Assembly (NCBI GenBank): GCA_904063045.1
Contig: CAJFCJ010000013.1
Location: 1,098,156 to 1,162,155 of the forward strand
From: Dimorphilus gyrociliatus
Lineage: Eukaryota; Annelida; Polychaeta; Dinophilidae
Direction: 5' to 3'
DNA length: 64,000 bases
The notes under the pieces: model-generated
Database searches by the model: none
The model's input: only the letters and a program-made list of their open reading frames with translations
Told to the model about the DNA's origin: nothing
Program-made: the position numbers and the translations under genes
Part shown: piece after piece, positions 47,440 through 59,297 of the stretch
How positions within the stretch are numbered: the stretch's first letter is position 1
How the letters are laid out: each line of letters starts with the position of its first letter

Positions 47440-50099
47440 ATGACGAACGCTTCAGAAAATGATCAAGACGTTCATAAAGGCTATCTTCATAAGTGGACAA
47501 ATTATTTAAAGGGGTATCAGAAACGATTCTTCATACTCAACAACGGTCTGCTTTCCTACTACAGGTAGTTAGCGTAATATTTCATTGATACACATTACGA
47601 TTAAAGTATAACGGAATAAAAACATAGAGCGATAAAAACAAACTATAATCATACGACAGTTAATCGATGTCCTTTGCTTTACGTCGTATATGTCAATCAT
47701 ACATATTTTAAGAGGTCAATCAATGATTTCGGAAGTTGCGAAATTGTTTAGAAAAAAATTAAGTAAGAGGTACATTTAATGAATCCAACCTATATAAAAT
47801 ATTTTAGGTTTTATTAGTAAACAGCTGTTGAACACGAAATAAATTGATTATAGAACAAGATTGTTATATTAAAAAATGTATAAATTACAGAAATCCCAAT
47901 GAAGTGGAACATTCTTGCAGAGGTACGATTAACTTGGCGAATGCTAAACTAAGCTACGAAACAGATTCTTTAGCTTTTGTTATAACAAATAAGAGTGGAG
48001 AAACGTTTCATTTGAGAGCCTTAAGCGACTCGGATAGAACTTTGTGGCTGAATAAAATAAAAGAGGCAAAGAGCAAGCAGATAAAGGATGAAGAATCATC
48101 TGATGACGACGAGGAACAAGCTTACCCGAGTAAAGCTGAAATACAAGATACTTTGAAACACCTAAATAAGAAGTTGGAAGCACTAGTGACATGTAGAGAT
48201 GTACTAACAAAACATTTCCCACCTCTTCAGAAGGCTTTAACTGATTTAGAAAAGCTGTCACCCACATCACATCATGATTTGGAAGCTCTACCGGTTAAAG
48301 TGAAAGCTCTCAACGAGAGAGCGTCGATGTATCGCTTAATGTCCAATTCGATGATTGGCGCATGCGCAGATTTCATAGAACTAGCACAAGCGCAAGGTGG
48401 GCGATGGCAGAAGATGCTAAAGAGTGAGCACGAAAATCGCAAGCAGTTAGAAAAGCTGGTTGAACAAATAGCTAAGCAGCAAAGAAAACTTGAAAAAGAA
48501 ACCTTTAAGGTTCTCTCTAACTCTGGTTTGAAACCTCCCCCACTACCTGTTGCTATGGATAATGCACCCCAAGACTCAGATGAATCAGAAGATTTTCAAG
48601 ATGCTGTTGAAATTCAAGACTTTTCAGATATGCAAGATTCGTCTCCGGATTGGCGAAATAGAGCACATATTGTAGGTCATTCGAGAAGTGCATCTGCTGG
48701 AAGCGCTGACAGCTTTTTGGGCCCAACCAGAGATAATAGGCAACATTCAAGAGAATCGAGTAGTTCATCAATTGAAAGTTGGACAAAAACTGGTCAAAAA
48801 CTTATTGTTGCTCACCCTAGGAAAAGACGAGATAGAATTCCAAGTAAGCCAAATTCTGGAGTTAATCTTTGGTCAATTGTTAAGAATTGTATTGGAAAGG
48901 AGCTTTCCAAAATACCTATGCCTGTAAATTTTAGTGAACCTCTCTCAATGTTACAAAGACTAGCTGAAGATTTTGAGTACTCCGATCTATTAGATCAGGC
49001 AGCTAAATGTGATGACTACTGCGAGCAGATGGTCTACGTAGCTGCTTTTACTGTATCATCTTACGCAAATACAGCCAGCCGAACTGGTAAGCCGTTCAAT
49101 CCCCTTTTAGGAGAAACCTTCGAGGCAGATAGAAGAGACGATTTTGGCTGGCGATTGGTCGCCGAGCAGGTTAGCCATCATCCTCCTGCTTGTGCAACAT
49201 ATACTGAAGGTCGTAACTGGAGAGCTTGGCAAGAATTTACTATGGCCTCAAAATTTCGCGGAAAGTACCTACAGATTATTCCTCAAGGTATTGCTCATCT
49301 AGAATTTCCAAAGTCCGGGAACCATTACACTTGGCGTAAAGTTACGACAACAGTTCATAATATCATCCTTGGTAATCTATGGGTTGATAATCACGGTGAT
49401 ATGGTTATTCAAAATCATACCACAAGAGACAAGTGCCAATTGAACTACTCGGCCTATTCGTATTTTTCAAGAGATAAACCTCGCCGTGTAACAGGAGTAA
49501 TAACCGATAAGGATGGTGTTCGCCGGTATGTTCTTCGTGGTTTTTGGGATGATCAAATAGACGGAGCCAAAGTGATAAATACTACAATGTCTAAGGGCAA
49601 GACTATTTACGAAACTAGTTCACATAAGCTAATTTGGAAGAGAAGAGTTTATCCAGAACTTAGCTCTTGCTATAATATGACAAAATTCGCTGTTGAGTTA
49701 AATGAGCCGGAAGATGGCGTTGCCCCCACTGACTCAAGAAATAGACCCGATCAACGTCAGATGGAAGAAGGCAATTTTGAAGCAGCAAATAAGATAAAAG
49801 TGATGCTGGAGGAAAAACAACGTGCAGCTAGAAAGAAGCGAGAAGAAGAGGCTGCTACTTTAGGTATATATATAAAAAAAATATTATATTATTTCAGATT
49901 CATTTTTAAATTCTTTTGTTTTTCAGGAATTGAAGGGGAAAACTGGACTCCTTGCTGGTTCAAGAAGATTGTTGATAAATCTGTAGATCCGAACGGGCAA
50001 TCCATTCACGTTTTCACCCACGAGTATTGGCAAAATAAAGAAAAACAAGACTGGTCCAGAAGTCCAGATATATTTATTAGCGATGCTGAAAAGAAATAA
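47440..50099 (+). CDS. OSBP: Oxysterol-binding protein (PH, FFAT and ORD domains)
   Basis: Three exons, 47440-47564, 47891-49863 and 49927-50099, give 756 residues. The PH domain (about residues 12-110) is split by the first intron: [19 protein letters not shown], then [12 protein letters not shown] coiled-coil region follows, and EDFQDAVE at about residues 260-270 fits an FFAT motif for binding VAP at the ER. The sterol-binding ORD includes the signature [13 protein letters not shown], preceded by [17 protein letters not shown] exchanges sterol and PI4P at ER-Golgi contact sites. The size and order of parts match OSBP rather than the short ORP forms. It is convergent with the LMW-PTP gene. 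Confidence 0.95.
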
Positions 50100-50459
50100 A
50101 TTCTACTTCCATTATCAACATTATTTTTCCTATCAAGAGGTGTAAATGAACTGTTGAAAGCTTTTCAAGATATTTACTAAAACAAAAAAAAAAAAAGCAA
50201 TTGACTTTAAAAAAAAAAAAGAAAAAAAAAGATTTTTTCTTCATTCTTTTTTTGGGAATGGATAAAATTGATTCGTTTATGCACCGTTCGCAAAAGTTGA
50301 ACGTTTTGTGATTTTTTTAAAAAAATTCTAGTCTTCATTCTCGTTTTTTCTTTTTTACAATTTTATATTTTCCATAAAATGTCCAATTTAAAAGAAAAAA
50401 GGAGATTACGTAGTAAAAAGAGGCAGTGAGATAAAATTGAATGGAAGGACATATATTTA

Positions 50460-50496
<37 letters not shown>

Positions 50497-51067
50497 TACT
50501 AATATATCCGTAATTGTATTTTTCGTATGCATGAACTCGAATGGCAGATTTACTTATATACAGTAAGAAAAAGACAAAATGAATAGTAGATATCTTTGAC
50601 AAATTAGCTTTTTCATTTTTGAAAAGGGGATATAGCTCAGTTTTTTTTTCACACCATTTGCTTTGCAGCTATAGTCTGCAAAGAAAGGTCTAATAAAAGA
50701 AGATAGTAGCAGGGTTATTCAAAGATTTTTTTTTTCTTAGAATCGTTTGATTTGTCGGTGCTGAATAGTAATTTTCTAAAGAATATGCAGCTTAACTTGA
50801 AGTTCTGCTTCGTCTCATTCTTCAACTACTGCTTTGCTAACGTAAAATATTCTCTTACTCACGAGAAAAATGTTCTGTTACATTTTGTGTATAGCTATGA
50901 AAAAAATGCTTATTTTTTTCCCCAATAACTTAATATATTAAGCAATAATAAAAGATCATATTTCAGAATTTCTCTTTATTTATTTATTACTTTTTATACT
51001 TATTTGCTTTAGCTTTTAAATTATGGATGAATTATTATATCATATTATTAAAATATATAATTCAAGT
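50100..51067. other. Convergent 3' spacer, OSBP to LMW-PTP
   Basis: Just under 1 kb of AT-rich sequence with A/T homopolymers and a (TA)n run at 50456-50497. Apparent ORFs here run through the TA repeat and are not credible. Confidence 0.5.
50456..50497. repeat. (TA)n microsatellite
   Basis: AT dinucleotide run with one ACAT interruption. Confidence 0.85.
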
Positions 51068-51864
51068 TTATTTATTTTTGGAGTAAGTTTCAACAAACTT
51101 TACACAGCAACGAGAAATTAGTTGATAAACGTCCTCAAATACGCTATCTTCCTCGTAATAGGGATCCACAATGTATGGTGCTTTTTGTGGATCATATGCA
51201 GTTAGCATTTCTATGTTGGCTGGACAATCTTTAGGTGCCTCATACTTGACATCAGACAGATTATTATGATCCATGACGAGAATATGATCAAATTCTGTAA
51301 AGTCTGAGCTTCGTATCTAACCAAATGAAAAAAAAACATAGTATTCTTTCATTCTTCAATTTACAATTTTATATGAGATAATTACCTGTCTTGCTTTGTG
51401 TCTAAAATCTTTTATTCCGTGCTCTTTTAAGGTTCTTAAAGTCAGATGATATGGTTGTTTTCCAATATTATAGTCACTAGTACCACAGCTGTCGACTTCC
51501 CACTGTATATGAAAAAATTTATGATTAAATTTCATCCTTTATTTAGTTACATAATCTTCGAATCTACATTATTTAGGTATCAACTTACTCCAGTGAGGTT
51601 TTTTGTGGAGCAGATATTCTTCATTACAGCTTCAGCCATTGTACTACGGCAAATATTACCTATTCGATAACGAAAAGACTGTTATTAATTTTCCGGCTTT
51701 TAAAGACTTCTAAATAGGTAAAAAAAATGTATTTTTTTTACAGATGTAAACGTCATTGGCTTGCCGACAATCAGATCCGAGGTCAAACTACACATTTGCT
51801 TACTCAAATACATTTTTTAAATCATCTTTCTGTACTTACCGAGACAAACAAATAGGATTTTCAT
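51068..51864 (-). CDS. Low-molecular-weight protein tyrosine phosphatase (active-site intact)
   Basis: Four exons: 51864-51840, 51659-51589, 51502-51386 and 51316-51068, giving 153 residues, normal for the family. The N-terminus splices to MKILFVCLGNICRSTMAEAV, carrying the catalytic C-x5-R loop intact. Further marks are EVDSCGTSDYNIG, HKARQ, ILVMDHNNLSD and the DPYYEED general-acid segment. The enzyme removes phosphate from tyrosine in cytosolic proteins. A short upstream exon near 52036 could encode an alternative N-terminus (MEEGNLVSMSAISKS), but its frame does not join the catalytic exon with any acceptor I could find, so it is more likely 5'UTR. A second family member lies at 58451-59297. 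Confidence 0.93.
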
Positions 51865-53128
51865 ATTTTTTAGTGTTTGAAGTAGAATTTGCACCAAAAA
51901 CAATCGACTTAAGACCTAATTGACCCCTAGATGAAGACAGTTGCGAAATTTATAATAATTTAAGGCAAAGAAGTAAAGAAGAATTTTACCGGATTTAGAA
52001 ATGGCCGACATAGAAACTAAGTTTCCTTCCTCCATTTTTAATTTGTTTTATAAGATATAGTCAACTTTAAAAAAAAAAAAGAAAATAAAAACTCTCCCAA
52101 CAATAAACAATCTTTGTTTGTGGTATTTTAAAGATTTAAAATGACCTGTCGATCTTTTAAAAATTTATTTACATTATTTGAAAATTAAATAAAATATCTC
52201 ATATAGCTCAACTCATTAATATTCATGAATAGGGAGGCATATACAAACTATTGAAAGAAAAATGTTATATAATTCGCCAAAAATTCATTGAAGGCGACTG
52301 ATTTACTTTGGAGTATTCAATCTATATTTAGATTTTTATTATATAATCTGTTTATTATCATTATTATTATTATTATTGTTATTATACAAATACAACTTAT
52401 TATGAATTAATAACAATTAAAAGTCTAAATATATATCCGTTAAAAAGCAATTATCTTTATTTGAAATCCAGTGACACTATTTAAACAGGTTCATAAATTG
52501 CCAAAACAATCATTTGCTTACAAATAACTTTCCCTTCTATGTAATGGTACACCGATCAATCTAGATTCGCATGCAAGCCAAATTTAAACAAAATCTTATA
52601 GTTGTTTTGTTTTCCCACTATTGTATAACTTAGGCTTAACTGAATCAAGTTATTATAAAAATGTTTTTTTTCTTTTTTGGATAAAAGGAAACAAGAGAAG
52701 TTGTTTGAGATGCAAAAATGCTTCTCCTTACTGCTTTATTGTATGATGCATAAAAAGAAGTGTTTTTTTTATTATAAGAGGGTAATTTATGGAATACTGT
52801 GAAGAAGTAGTATTAATATACTTTACAATTGTAATTTATTGCTTTAGTAAGATTATGACAATAAGATTAATATACTAGAACGTCATTAAGAGACATCCTT
52901 ATGTCACAAGATAGGCCTTAATAATATAAAATATGTTCAATTTGGACAATTTTTACGGTGTCCAATTATAGCGCATGCGCGTTAAGTTGCTTTGTACGTA
53001 CGGCGTATACCAATGAGCATGGCAAATAGCTGAAATATTCCGCCGGAAGTACACAGATCGTCGACATCGATATTGGAGCAATATCGTTAAATACTAAAAT
53101 TGACACATTTCCAATTTTTTAGCGAAAA
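51865..53128. other. Divergent intergenic region, LMW-PTP to ZDHHC
   Basis: About 1.26 kb including 5'UTR exons of the LMW-PTP gene (around 51880-52036) and the ZDHHC promoter with an NRF-1 palindrome. Otherwise AT-rich with no gene seen. Confidence 0.5.
52971..52980. promoter_or_regulatory. NRF-1-type palindrome GCGCATGCGC (ZDHHC)
   Basis: Perfect NRF-1 core about 150 bp upstream of the ZDHHC start codon, followed directly by a further GTT. The same 10-mer occurs in the TMED/MASTL promoter. Confidence 0.55.
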
Positions 53129-54729
53129 ATGGCCTGTAAGTCGTTGTCACGTAAACTTCCAGCAATATGCGCATGGCTAGTTTTAATTGGTGCAACGTCT
53201 GCATTCTTCAGTTCATTGTAAGTATCTTAGTACAGGTGTGGTCAGTAAATTACAAACATTCAGAGATAATTCGATTTTATAGTAGGATTATACAAACTAC
53301 ATATTTTTTCTCTACTAGGGGTAAATTTCTACATGATAAACATCCAGCGATTCCATACTACTCAGCCATTATCACGATCTATGTAATAGCAAATTTTATA
53401 GCAGCAACATTTATGGATCCTGGCGTCTATCCCAAAGGTTACATATAATTGCATCTCTACTGATTTATTAGACTAAAATTTTTACAGCGCATAACGATGA
53501 ACTTAGAGACGATGATATTCGAGCTCCTCTCTATAAAAATGCGGAGATACTAGGTGTACCAGTTCGAATGAAGTGGTGTACAACCTGCAAGTTCTATAGA
53601 CCACCAAGGTGCTCACATTGCAGTACATGCAATTGTTGTATAGATACTTTTGACCATCACTGTCCGTGGGTGAACAACTGCGTTGGACGCCGAAATTATA
53701 GGCATTTCTTCATGTTTCTTATTGCCTTGGCTACTCATATGATAAACGTTTTTACACTATCTCTTATGTATATCGTTGAGCATAAAGATGATCTGAGTAC
53801 GGTCAACTGCGTCATTTCTATCATTGTAGTTGTGATCGTCGGCTTATTGGCATTCCCTATCTTTGGATTAACTGGATTTCACATAGTCCTTGTCTCCCGA
53901 GGTAGGACTACAAATGAGCATGTAAGTTATCAAATGAAAAAATGTTTTCTAATCCCTATGATGGACGTAATATAAAAATATTGATTTAGGTGACTGGAAA
54001 ATATTCCTCAGCTGAGAATCCCTTTGATAAGGGCTGTAAAAGGAATTGTCAATATATTTTCTGCTCCCCTCTCTATCCTTCCGTCATGAAAGTACGAACG
54101 AAGAATCCTCATTTAAGCGCCGAATCTTCTCGTATACACTACGAAGTTGGCCCAGAAGATGTCAACGTTTATATGGAACCAAATAATGGCGCCCCTGGTA
54201 AAACCGTTTCTGGACAAGCCGTCTATAAGCAGGTAAGTTTATTTTATGTGTGATTGCACTATGACTCTGTTTAAAAAAAAAAAGCGCTTAGATAAATAGT
54301 CTTTTGAGCTGCTTTATGCATGTATATCGAAAGTGAGATTTTCAGGCAGTAATTCGCTTATTAACAAAGCTGTTAATCGCAACGAATAGAGAGGAAAGTA
54401 ATTTTGATCCCAGATATAACAATTCGCACGTTGCCCACACTATAAACGAGAAGAGAACAAAAAAGCTTGCAAATATAGAGTTTTTGGATAGCTGTAACAA
54501 TACACGATGAGTGTATGTCGTATAAGCTAAATATATTTAAACTAAAAAAGTCTCAGCAATAACAAAAATTTCTACAAAAAAAAAAGAAATAGAAAACATC
54601 AATTCAAAAAAAAAAAATATAACAATGTAAGGTCTTTAGATTAAGGTTCTTTTTTGTTTCTTTTTTTTTTTCATCTTTACCACCAGCCTCTGTAAGTTGA
54701 AAAATAGCAACAAAATTTATTTATATACA

Positions 54730-54786
<57 letters not shown>

Positions 54787-56060
54787 GTATACTATATGTA
54801 CAATACATATGTACTCTATATATTTCTACTATACATATGTATTTATGTATATATATATATATATTACCGTTGGTATTCATTATTGTTTCATAAGCAAACA
54901 TACAGATGAAAGCATGTGCTTTGCGTGTGTGTGTATATAAATATATACATATATATATACGCGTATGAATGTGCGTAAGAGTAGAATGCACGTTATGCGT
55001 GCGTGTAGGTGTATGCAAAATGTATGCGTGGTGCAGGGCGAGGCTGGCAGACAATATTACTAGTTTGCCTCCAGCTCCTGGCTGCCTCATAAACAACCTT
55101 CTACTTTGCCACAACAGGACATCGAACGCCAGGTATGCTGTAACTGTTGTTGCGGTGTGATGCTTCATTATTTTCTCCGCCTGCCCCTGCGCCGTTGTTG
55201 CACCAGTTTTCGTATCTTTATTGTCTTTATATTTTAAATAATTTTATTTTGTATTCTATTCTTTTTTTATACTTTTATTATATTTCTATTCTATTTTTTT
55301 TATATGTATTTATTTTCTGGCTTTTAACGGTTAAACCCTTCTCCTATTGTTCTTTTCTTTTTTTTTCCAGTATGTTTGTTGTTTAATCTAATTTTATTTT
55401 TCTTATTGGATATGGTAATATTTATTTAAAAAGTATCTAATATGTTTTTTTGTTTCTTTTTCCTATTGACAGTTACAGCGAAGTCGCGAGTCAGTCTTAA
55501 CTGGAAATAAGCCAATCATCAAACAAAAAACGAACTATAAGGAGGCGATAAATCATCCACCGAGGTCACTTAATTACGCAAATGAAACCGCGTCATTAAA
55601 TCGTCGACCGTACATGGACGAAGGCCGACCGTCAAAGCCAATTGGTTTACATAGGAGTACTGATAAAGGTTCCATGACGAATTTCTATGAAAAGGCGGCT
55701 AGTAATCCTCCAGCACCACATACACAACCCAAGCCTAAACTTACTTCCCCATATAACGAGAGCCGGCCTTTCGTGGGAGAGAGTCATCTTGCCAGTGACG
55801 CTCTTTATCCAACAAATCAGGCACTAATCACCGATAAAAGGAAAAGAAAGCCAATACAAGAGCCCATAAATTCATTACCTGCATCTAGTCAAACGGCAAA
55901 AAGCGAAACAAACATACGCGACATACCCAATATACCAGGCACTCATAAACGGCCCATGTCGTTTGCAAAAGCTATGGATTTTCCAGAAGGCCTGGCGCCA
56001 CCTCCCTTAGACGACGTGCCCGAAGCAAAATACGGTTCTACGTACGAAATTTCCGTTTGA
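53129..56060 (+). CDS. Palmitoyltransferase ZDHHC5/ZDHHC8 type
   Basis: Five exons: 53129-53217, 53319-53437, 53488-53921, 53990-54232 and 55473-56060, giving 490 residues. Two transmembrane helices precede the motif [11 protein letters not shown]. The cysteine-rich catalytic domain includes [19 protein letters not shown] and the DHHC core [18 protein letters not shown]. Two more helices follow, then a long proline/serine-rich cytosolic tail. The protein ends TYEISV, a class of PDZ-binding terminus known from ZDHHC5. It attaches palmitate to cysteines of membrane proteins. The last intron is 1.24 kb, far longer than usual here, and holds a possible microexon and an alternative terminal exon. 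Confidence 0.95.
54346..54510 (+). other. Possible alternative terminal exon of the ZDHHC gene
   Basis: After an acceptor (GATTTTCAG) the frame continues in phase from exon 4 for 54 codons, starting [20 protein letters not shown], and then stops. Use of this exon would replace the long tail and remove the PDZ-binding terminus. No clear poly(A) signal follows. Confidence 0.35.
54721..54790. repeat. (TA)n / (GTAT)n microsatellite
   Basis: A long AT dinucleotide run followed by GTAT units, inside the last ZDHHC intron. More TA- and GT-rich DNA follows to about 55030. Confidence 0.9.
55118..55132 (+). other. Possible 15-nt microexon of the ZDHHC gene
   Basis: GACATCGAACGCCAG is flanked by CACAACAG and GTATGC, so it has both splice signals. 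It is phase 0 at both ends and would insert DIERQ between exons 4 and 5 without a frame change. Confidence 0.35.
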
Positions 56061-58450
56061 TTGCTCAACGATCAAGTGCTAAAGATTTTTCCTTTTTTTA
56101 TTACTGTTGTATCTCAAAAAAAAATTTGTTTCCTGATTCGAACGCATTCGGAACAAGCGGAAATTTTGTTTTTTTTATCGTTAATGGGCATTTCGTTAAG
56201 TTCGTTTTAAAACGAAGCTGTGATACGTAAATGCGCTCTACTTTGTTTTGCATGCTAATCTTACTGTTCGCGACTCAGATAATAATAAAAAAAAAACAAT
56301 TGAACATCGATAATAAAAAAGGGGGCTTTTTGTTGCTTTTTTTTATTTTTTATATTTATTTGTTTTAATATATCGATATACAAAGTTGGATGATTTAACA
56401 AAGAAAAAGTTGATTTTTTTCTTTTTTTTTTACCTTTTAAGAGTATTAAAATACTTTGAATATTTTAAAAAGGAAAAAGAAAACGACCAGTTTAAAATGC
56501 TTTCTCTTCCCATCTGTGCATATACCCTCTTCTTCCTGTTAACCACCTGTTTCTATTAGTACATTCCTTTTAGGTTAATGATAATTGAAATGTTATTATT
56601 TATGTCAAAGAAAATGTAGTTTTTTCATTTAAAATTAACCATTTTCCTTATTCTCTGAAAGACTACACCCCAAAGGGGTTTTATCTTATCCATCTTGTTC
56701 ATTACTAATGTATTGTATAACTTGAAATGTTATTTCCAGATTTTTTATGACTCCTTATCAGATTGTCCTAGATTGCTCACTTACTGACAGGTATTAATTG
56801 TATTTAGAAAAATCTTGAAAATATGCATAAATGGGAATAAAATGTAGTTTTCTTATCCCTACCGACAATAATTAAATCGCTCAGGTTAAAGGTACTCTTT
56901 ACAAATAGATTCCTTAAACGGATGTCAACCAAATGGACTTCCGATTCTTTATTCTAGTATAACGGGGATCAGGTTAAACTAAGATGATTAACTTATGCAT
57001 TTCAGATTAACATGAAGAAAATAGAACAATACTGAAACTACTTGATTTCACTTCGAATAATATAAAAAAGCTATATAAAATATATGATTCATCCTTTAAT
57101 CATTTCTCATGATTTCTAAAAAACAAAAAAATTCCCGTCTATAAATACCAGGTCTCTTGACTAAATATTTAAAGAAAAATATGATTTGTTCTACGTTATC
57201 TTTGCTCTTCTCTTTTATCTTCGGCTTTTGTTCGAATACCATATATAAAAAAATATAAGTGAAGGCATGAAAGTAACCTTAAAAGAAGCAAATAGAAAGT
57301 GATTAATAAATATGCGTATACATTATATTAGCTGATGAAAAGGAAAATTTTAAACGATGCTAAAATGACACAGACGAAAGGGAACAATAACTGCCACCTA
57401 CAGTATAATGTAGTAACTAAGACGTCTGTTGCAAAATTTTTTAAACTAGGCCTACAAAAGTAATATTATACTAAATAACTACTCAATTACACAAAAGCAG
57501 TCCACGAACACTTGCTTACATAATGAATAGGGTTTAAAAAAATGTGTTGTTTACAAATACAATAAAAGCCGAGTTTTGAAACGCCGAAAATTATAATCAT
57601 CACGATCATCGTTAGCAAATATTTATAACGAAAACCATAACAGTATAATCGTCCAGAAAATAAATCAAAAAAAAAAAACACTTTGAAGAAAAAAAAGAAT
57701 AAAAAAAAGAAAAGAAATTTAAAAGCACTAAACTGTCCGCAAAACAAGGATAAAAAATTAATAAGTATACAAAATCCCCAATGATTCTTAATTAAAATGA
57801 ATCATGCCGGTGTATATATTTATTTCATTTAATATAATCTTTACATAAAAAACTATGGTGGTGTCGTTTTTCTACTTTAATAAATGGTTGTTTTATATAA
57901 ACATATAATATCTATCTCTTGTTTCTTTTAATTTTTCCTGAAACAAGAAGAAACTTGTTTCAAAAAAGTATTTTTTGAATTTATTTTTATTTTTAAACGA
58001 ACAAAATTCAATGAACAAACAAACATTATAATGAACGATGGTAAGATTTTTGACGAGAAAGACATTTTTTCCTTTTACATAGTTGTTTTTTATTTTTTTG
58101 GATAAATCTGCGTCGAAAATTAGTAATATGTTTTACAGTGTAACAAAAAAAGGGAGGAATGAATGATGGATAGAAAAAGGGAATGAGAATAAAATATGAA
58201 TTGTTTAGATTCGTTAATAAACATACACCGAGAAAGTACATAAAGTTTAGTCAATTAGAATATCTTTTAGTTTAGTTTTTACATTTCCTTCTCCATCTCC
58301 ATATATCTCTCTCTCACTGTCTTCTTCTCTATGTCACTCATATTTTTTTTAGCTTGCCTACATTCTTGAATTAAAAGCAATTCAATAACTACTAAAAAGA
58401 AGAGCGAGAGAAGTGGAGAAGAATAGAAAAATGGAGTATATGTATCATTA
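56061..58450. other. AT-rich convergent spacer
   Basis: About 2.4 kb between the stops of the ZDHHC gene and the second LMW-PTP gene. Mostly poly(A)/poly(T)-rich; no coding exons or RNA gene seen. Confidence 0.5.
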
Positions 58451-59297
58451 TCAGTAGTCAACTCGTTCGCGGCGGCGAATTACTGTTTCGAAGAAGCCGC
58501 GGCAACAATCTTTTATAACACCAAAAGTATTCTGGAAAACTTCCAACTGTGGATAATAACAAGATTTTCGTTTAAAATTTACTTGAAAAGTTATTCTATT
58601 TTCAACTTACAGCTCTTTTATTATCGTATATTTCGTCGACTCTCTTCAAAGCTCTCGGATAGTAATCCGTCAAGCGTCTAAGTTTCGCTCTCGTAATAAT
58701 AGGTTTTGGCGTTTTCTTCTTTCTTCTAACACTAAAAAATCTGCTTTTTTTTTGCTTAACCCCATCTCTAATACCCATTGCAGCCTCGTAGTTTGCATTG
58801 TCGAAAGTTAAAATGTAATCGTAGCGTTCAAAGTCTTCTTTCGTAAGCTAAAAAGCGAAAAACAGTGTTACAGGATAATGAAAAATTGAATTCAAGAATT
58901 ATCTACTTGTCTAGAAGCATGATCAAAAATTTCAATCCTTCTAGCGAGGAAGCAAGCTTCAGCTATACAATTCGGACCAACACCCGCTTTTTTCACATCT
59001 ACTCCACAACTATCAATAAGAACTCTCTAAAAGGGAAATAAATGTTACTTCTATTGTCAAGTTCAGTATCTAATTACACATGAATTAGTTTTTTCAACCA
59101 GTAACACCAACCTGAGTTGTCTTTCGGCATTCCAAACACATTAGCGCCTGTGCGATAACACTTCGGCAAACATTCTCTATTTAAAGAATTAACTTTTTAA
59201 AATGAATTCAATAATTTTTAAGAAGTTTTTAACTTAAAAAATAACTGAAAAGCAAACCTTTGGAAACGAGTAAAACACTTATGTCAAACGAAGACAT
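58451..59297 (-). CDS. LMW-PTP paralogue lacking the catalytic cysteine (putative pseudophosphatase)
   Basis: Five exons: 59297-59258, 59176-59112, 59026-58907, 58847-58611 and 58546-58451, giving 185 residues. The fold markers match LMW-PTP: VLLV at the start of the P-loop, NVCRS, VLIDSCGVD, HASRQL, YILTFDNANYEAA and a C-terminal helix with CCRGFFE. In the P-loop, where the family has VCLGNICRS, this protein reads VSKENVCRS. The nucleophilic cysteine is therefore serine, while the arginine is kept. A basic insert of about 25 residues (KQKKSRFFSVRRKKTPKP and beyond) is added, and the DPYY segment reads DYYPRA. All splice sites are canonical with no stop, so it appears maintained. A phosphotyrosine-binding or regulatory role is inference. 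Confidence 0.85.

Noticed and set aside
48358-48367. NRF-1-like decamer
   Set aside because: Lies inside the OSBP coding exon far from any start; coincidental codon content is more likely than regulation.
50335-50602. Minus-strand ORFs with (YI)n stretches
   Set aside because: Translation of a TA microsatellite in 3' intergenic DNA.
52000-52036. Upstream ATG for LMW-PTP (MEEGNLVSMSAISKS)
   Set aside because: No acceptor I found joins it in frame to the catalytic exon; the ATG at 51864 gives the standard N-terminus.
54677-55168. 163-codon minus-strand ORF rich in Tyr and Ile
   Set aside because: Runs through (TA)n and GTAT repeats, so it has no stops by repeat composition only.
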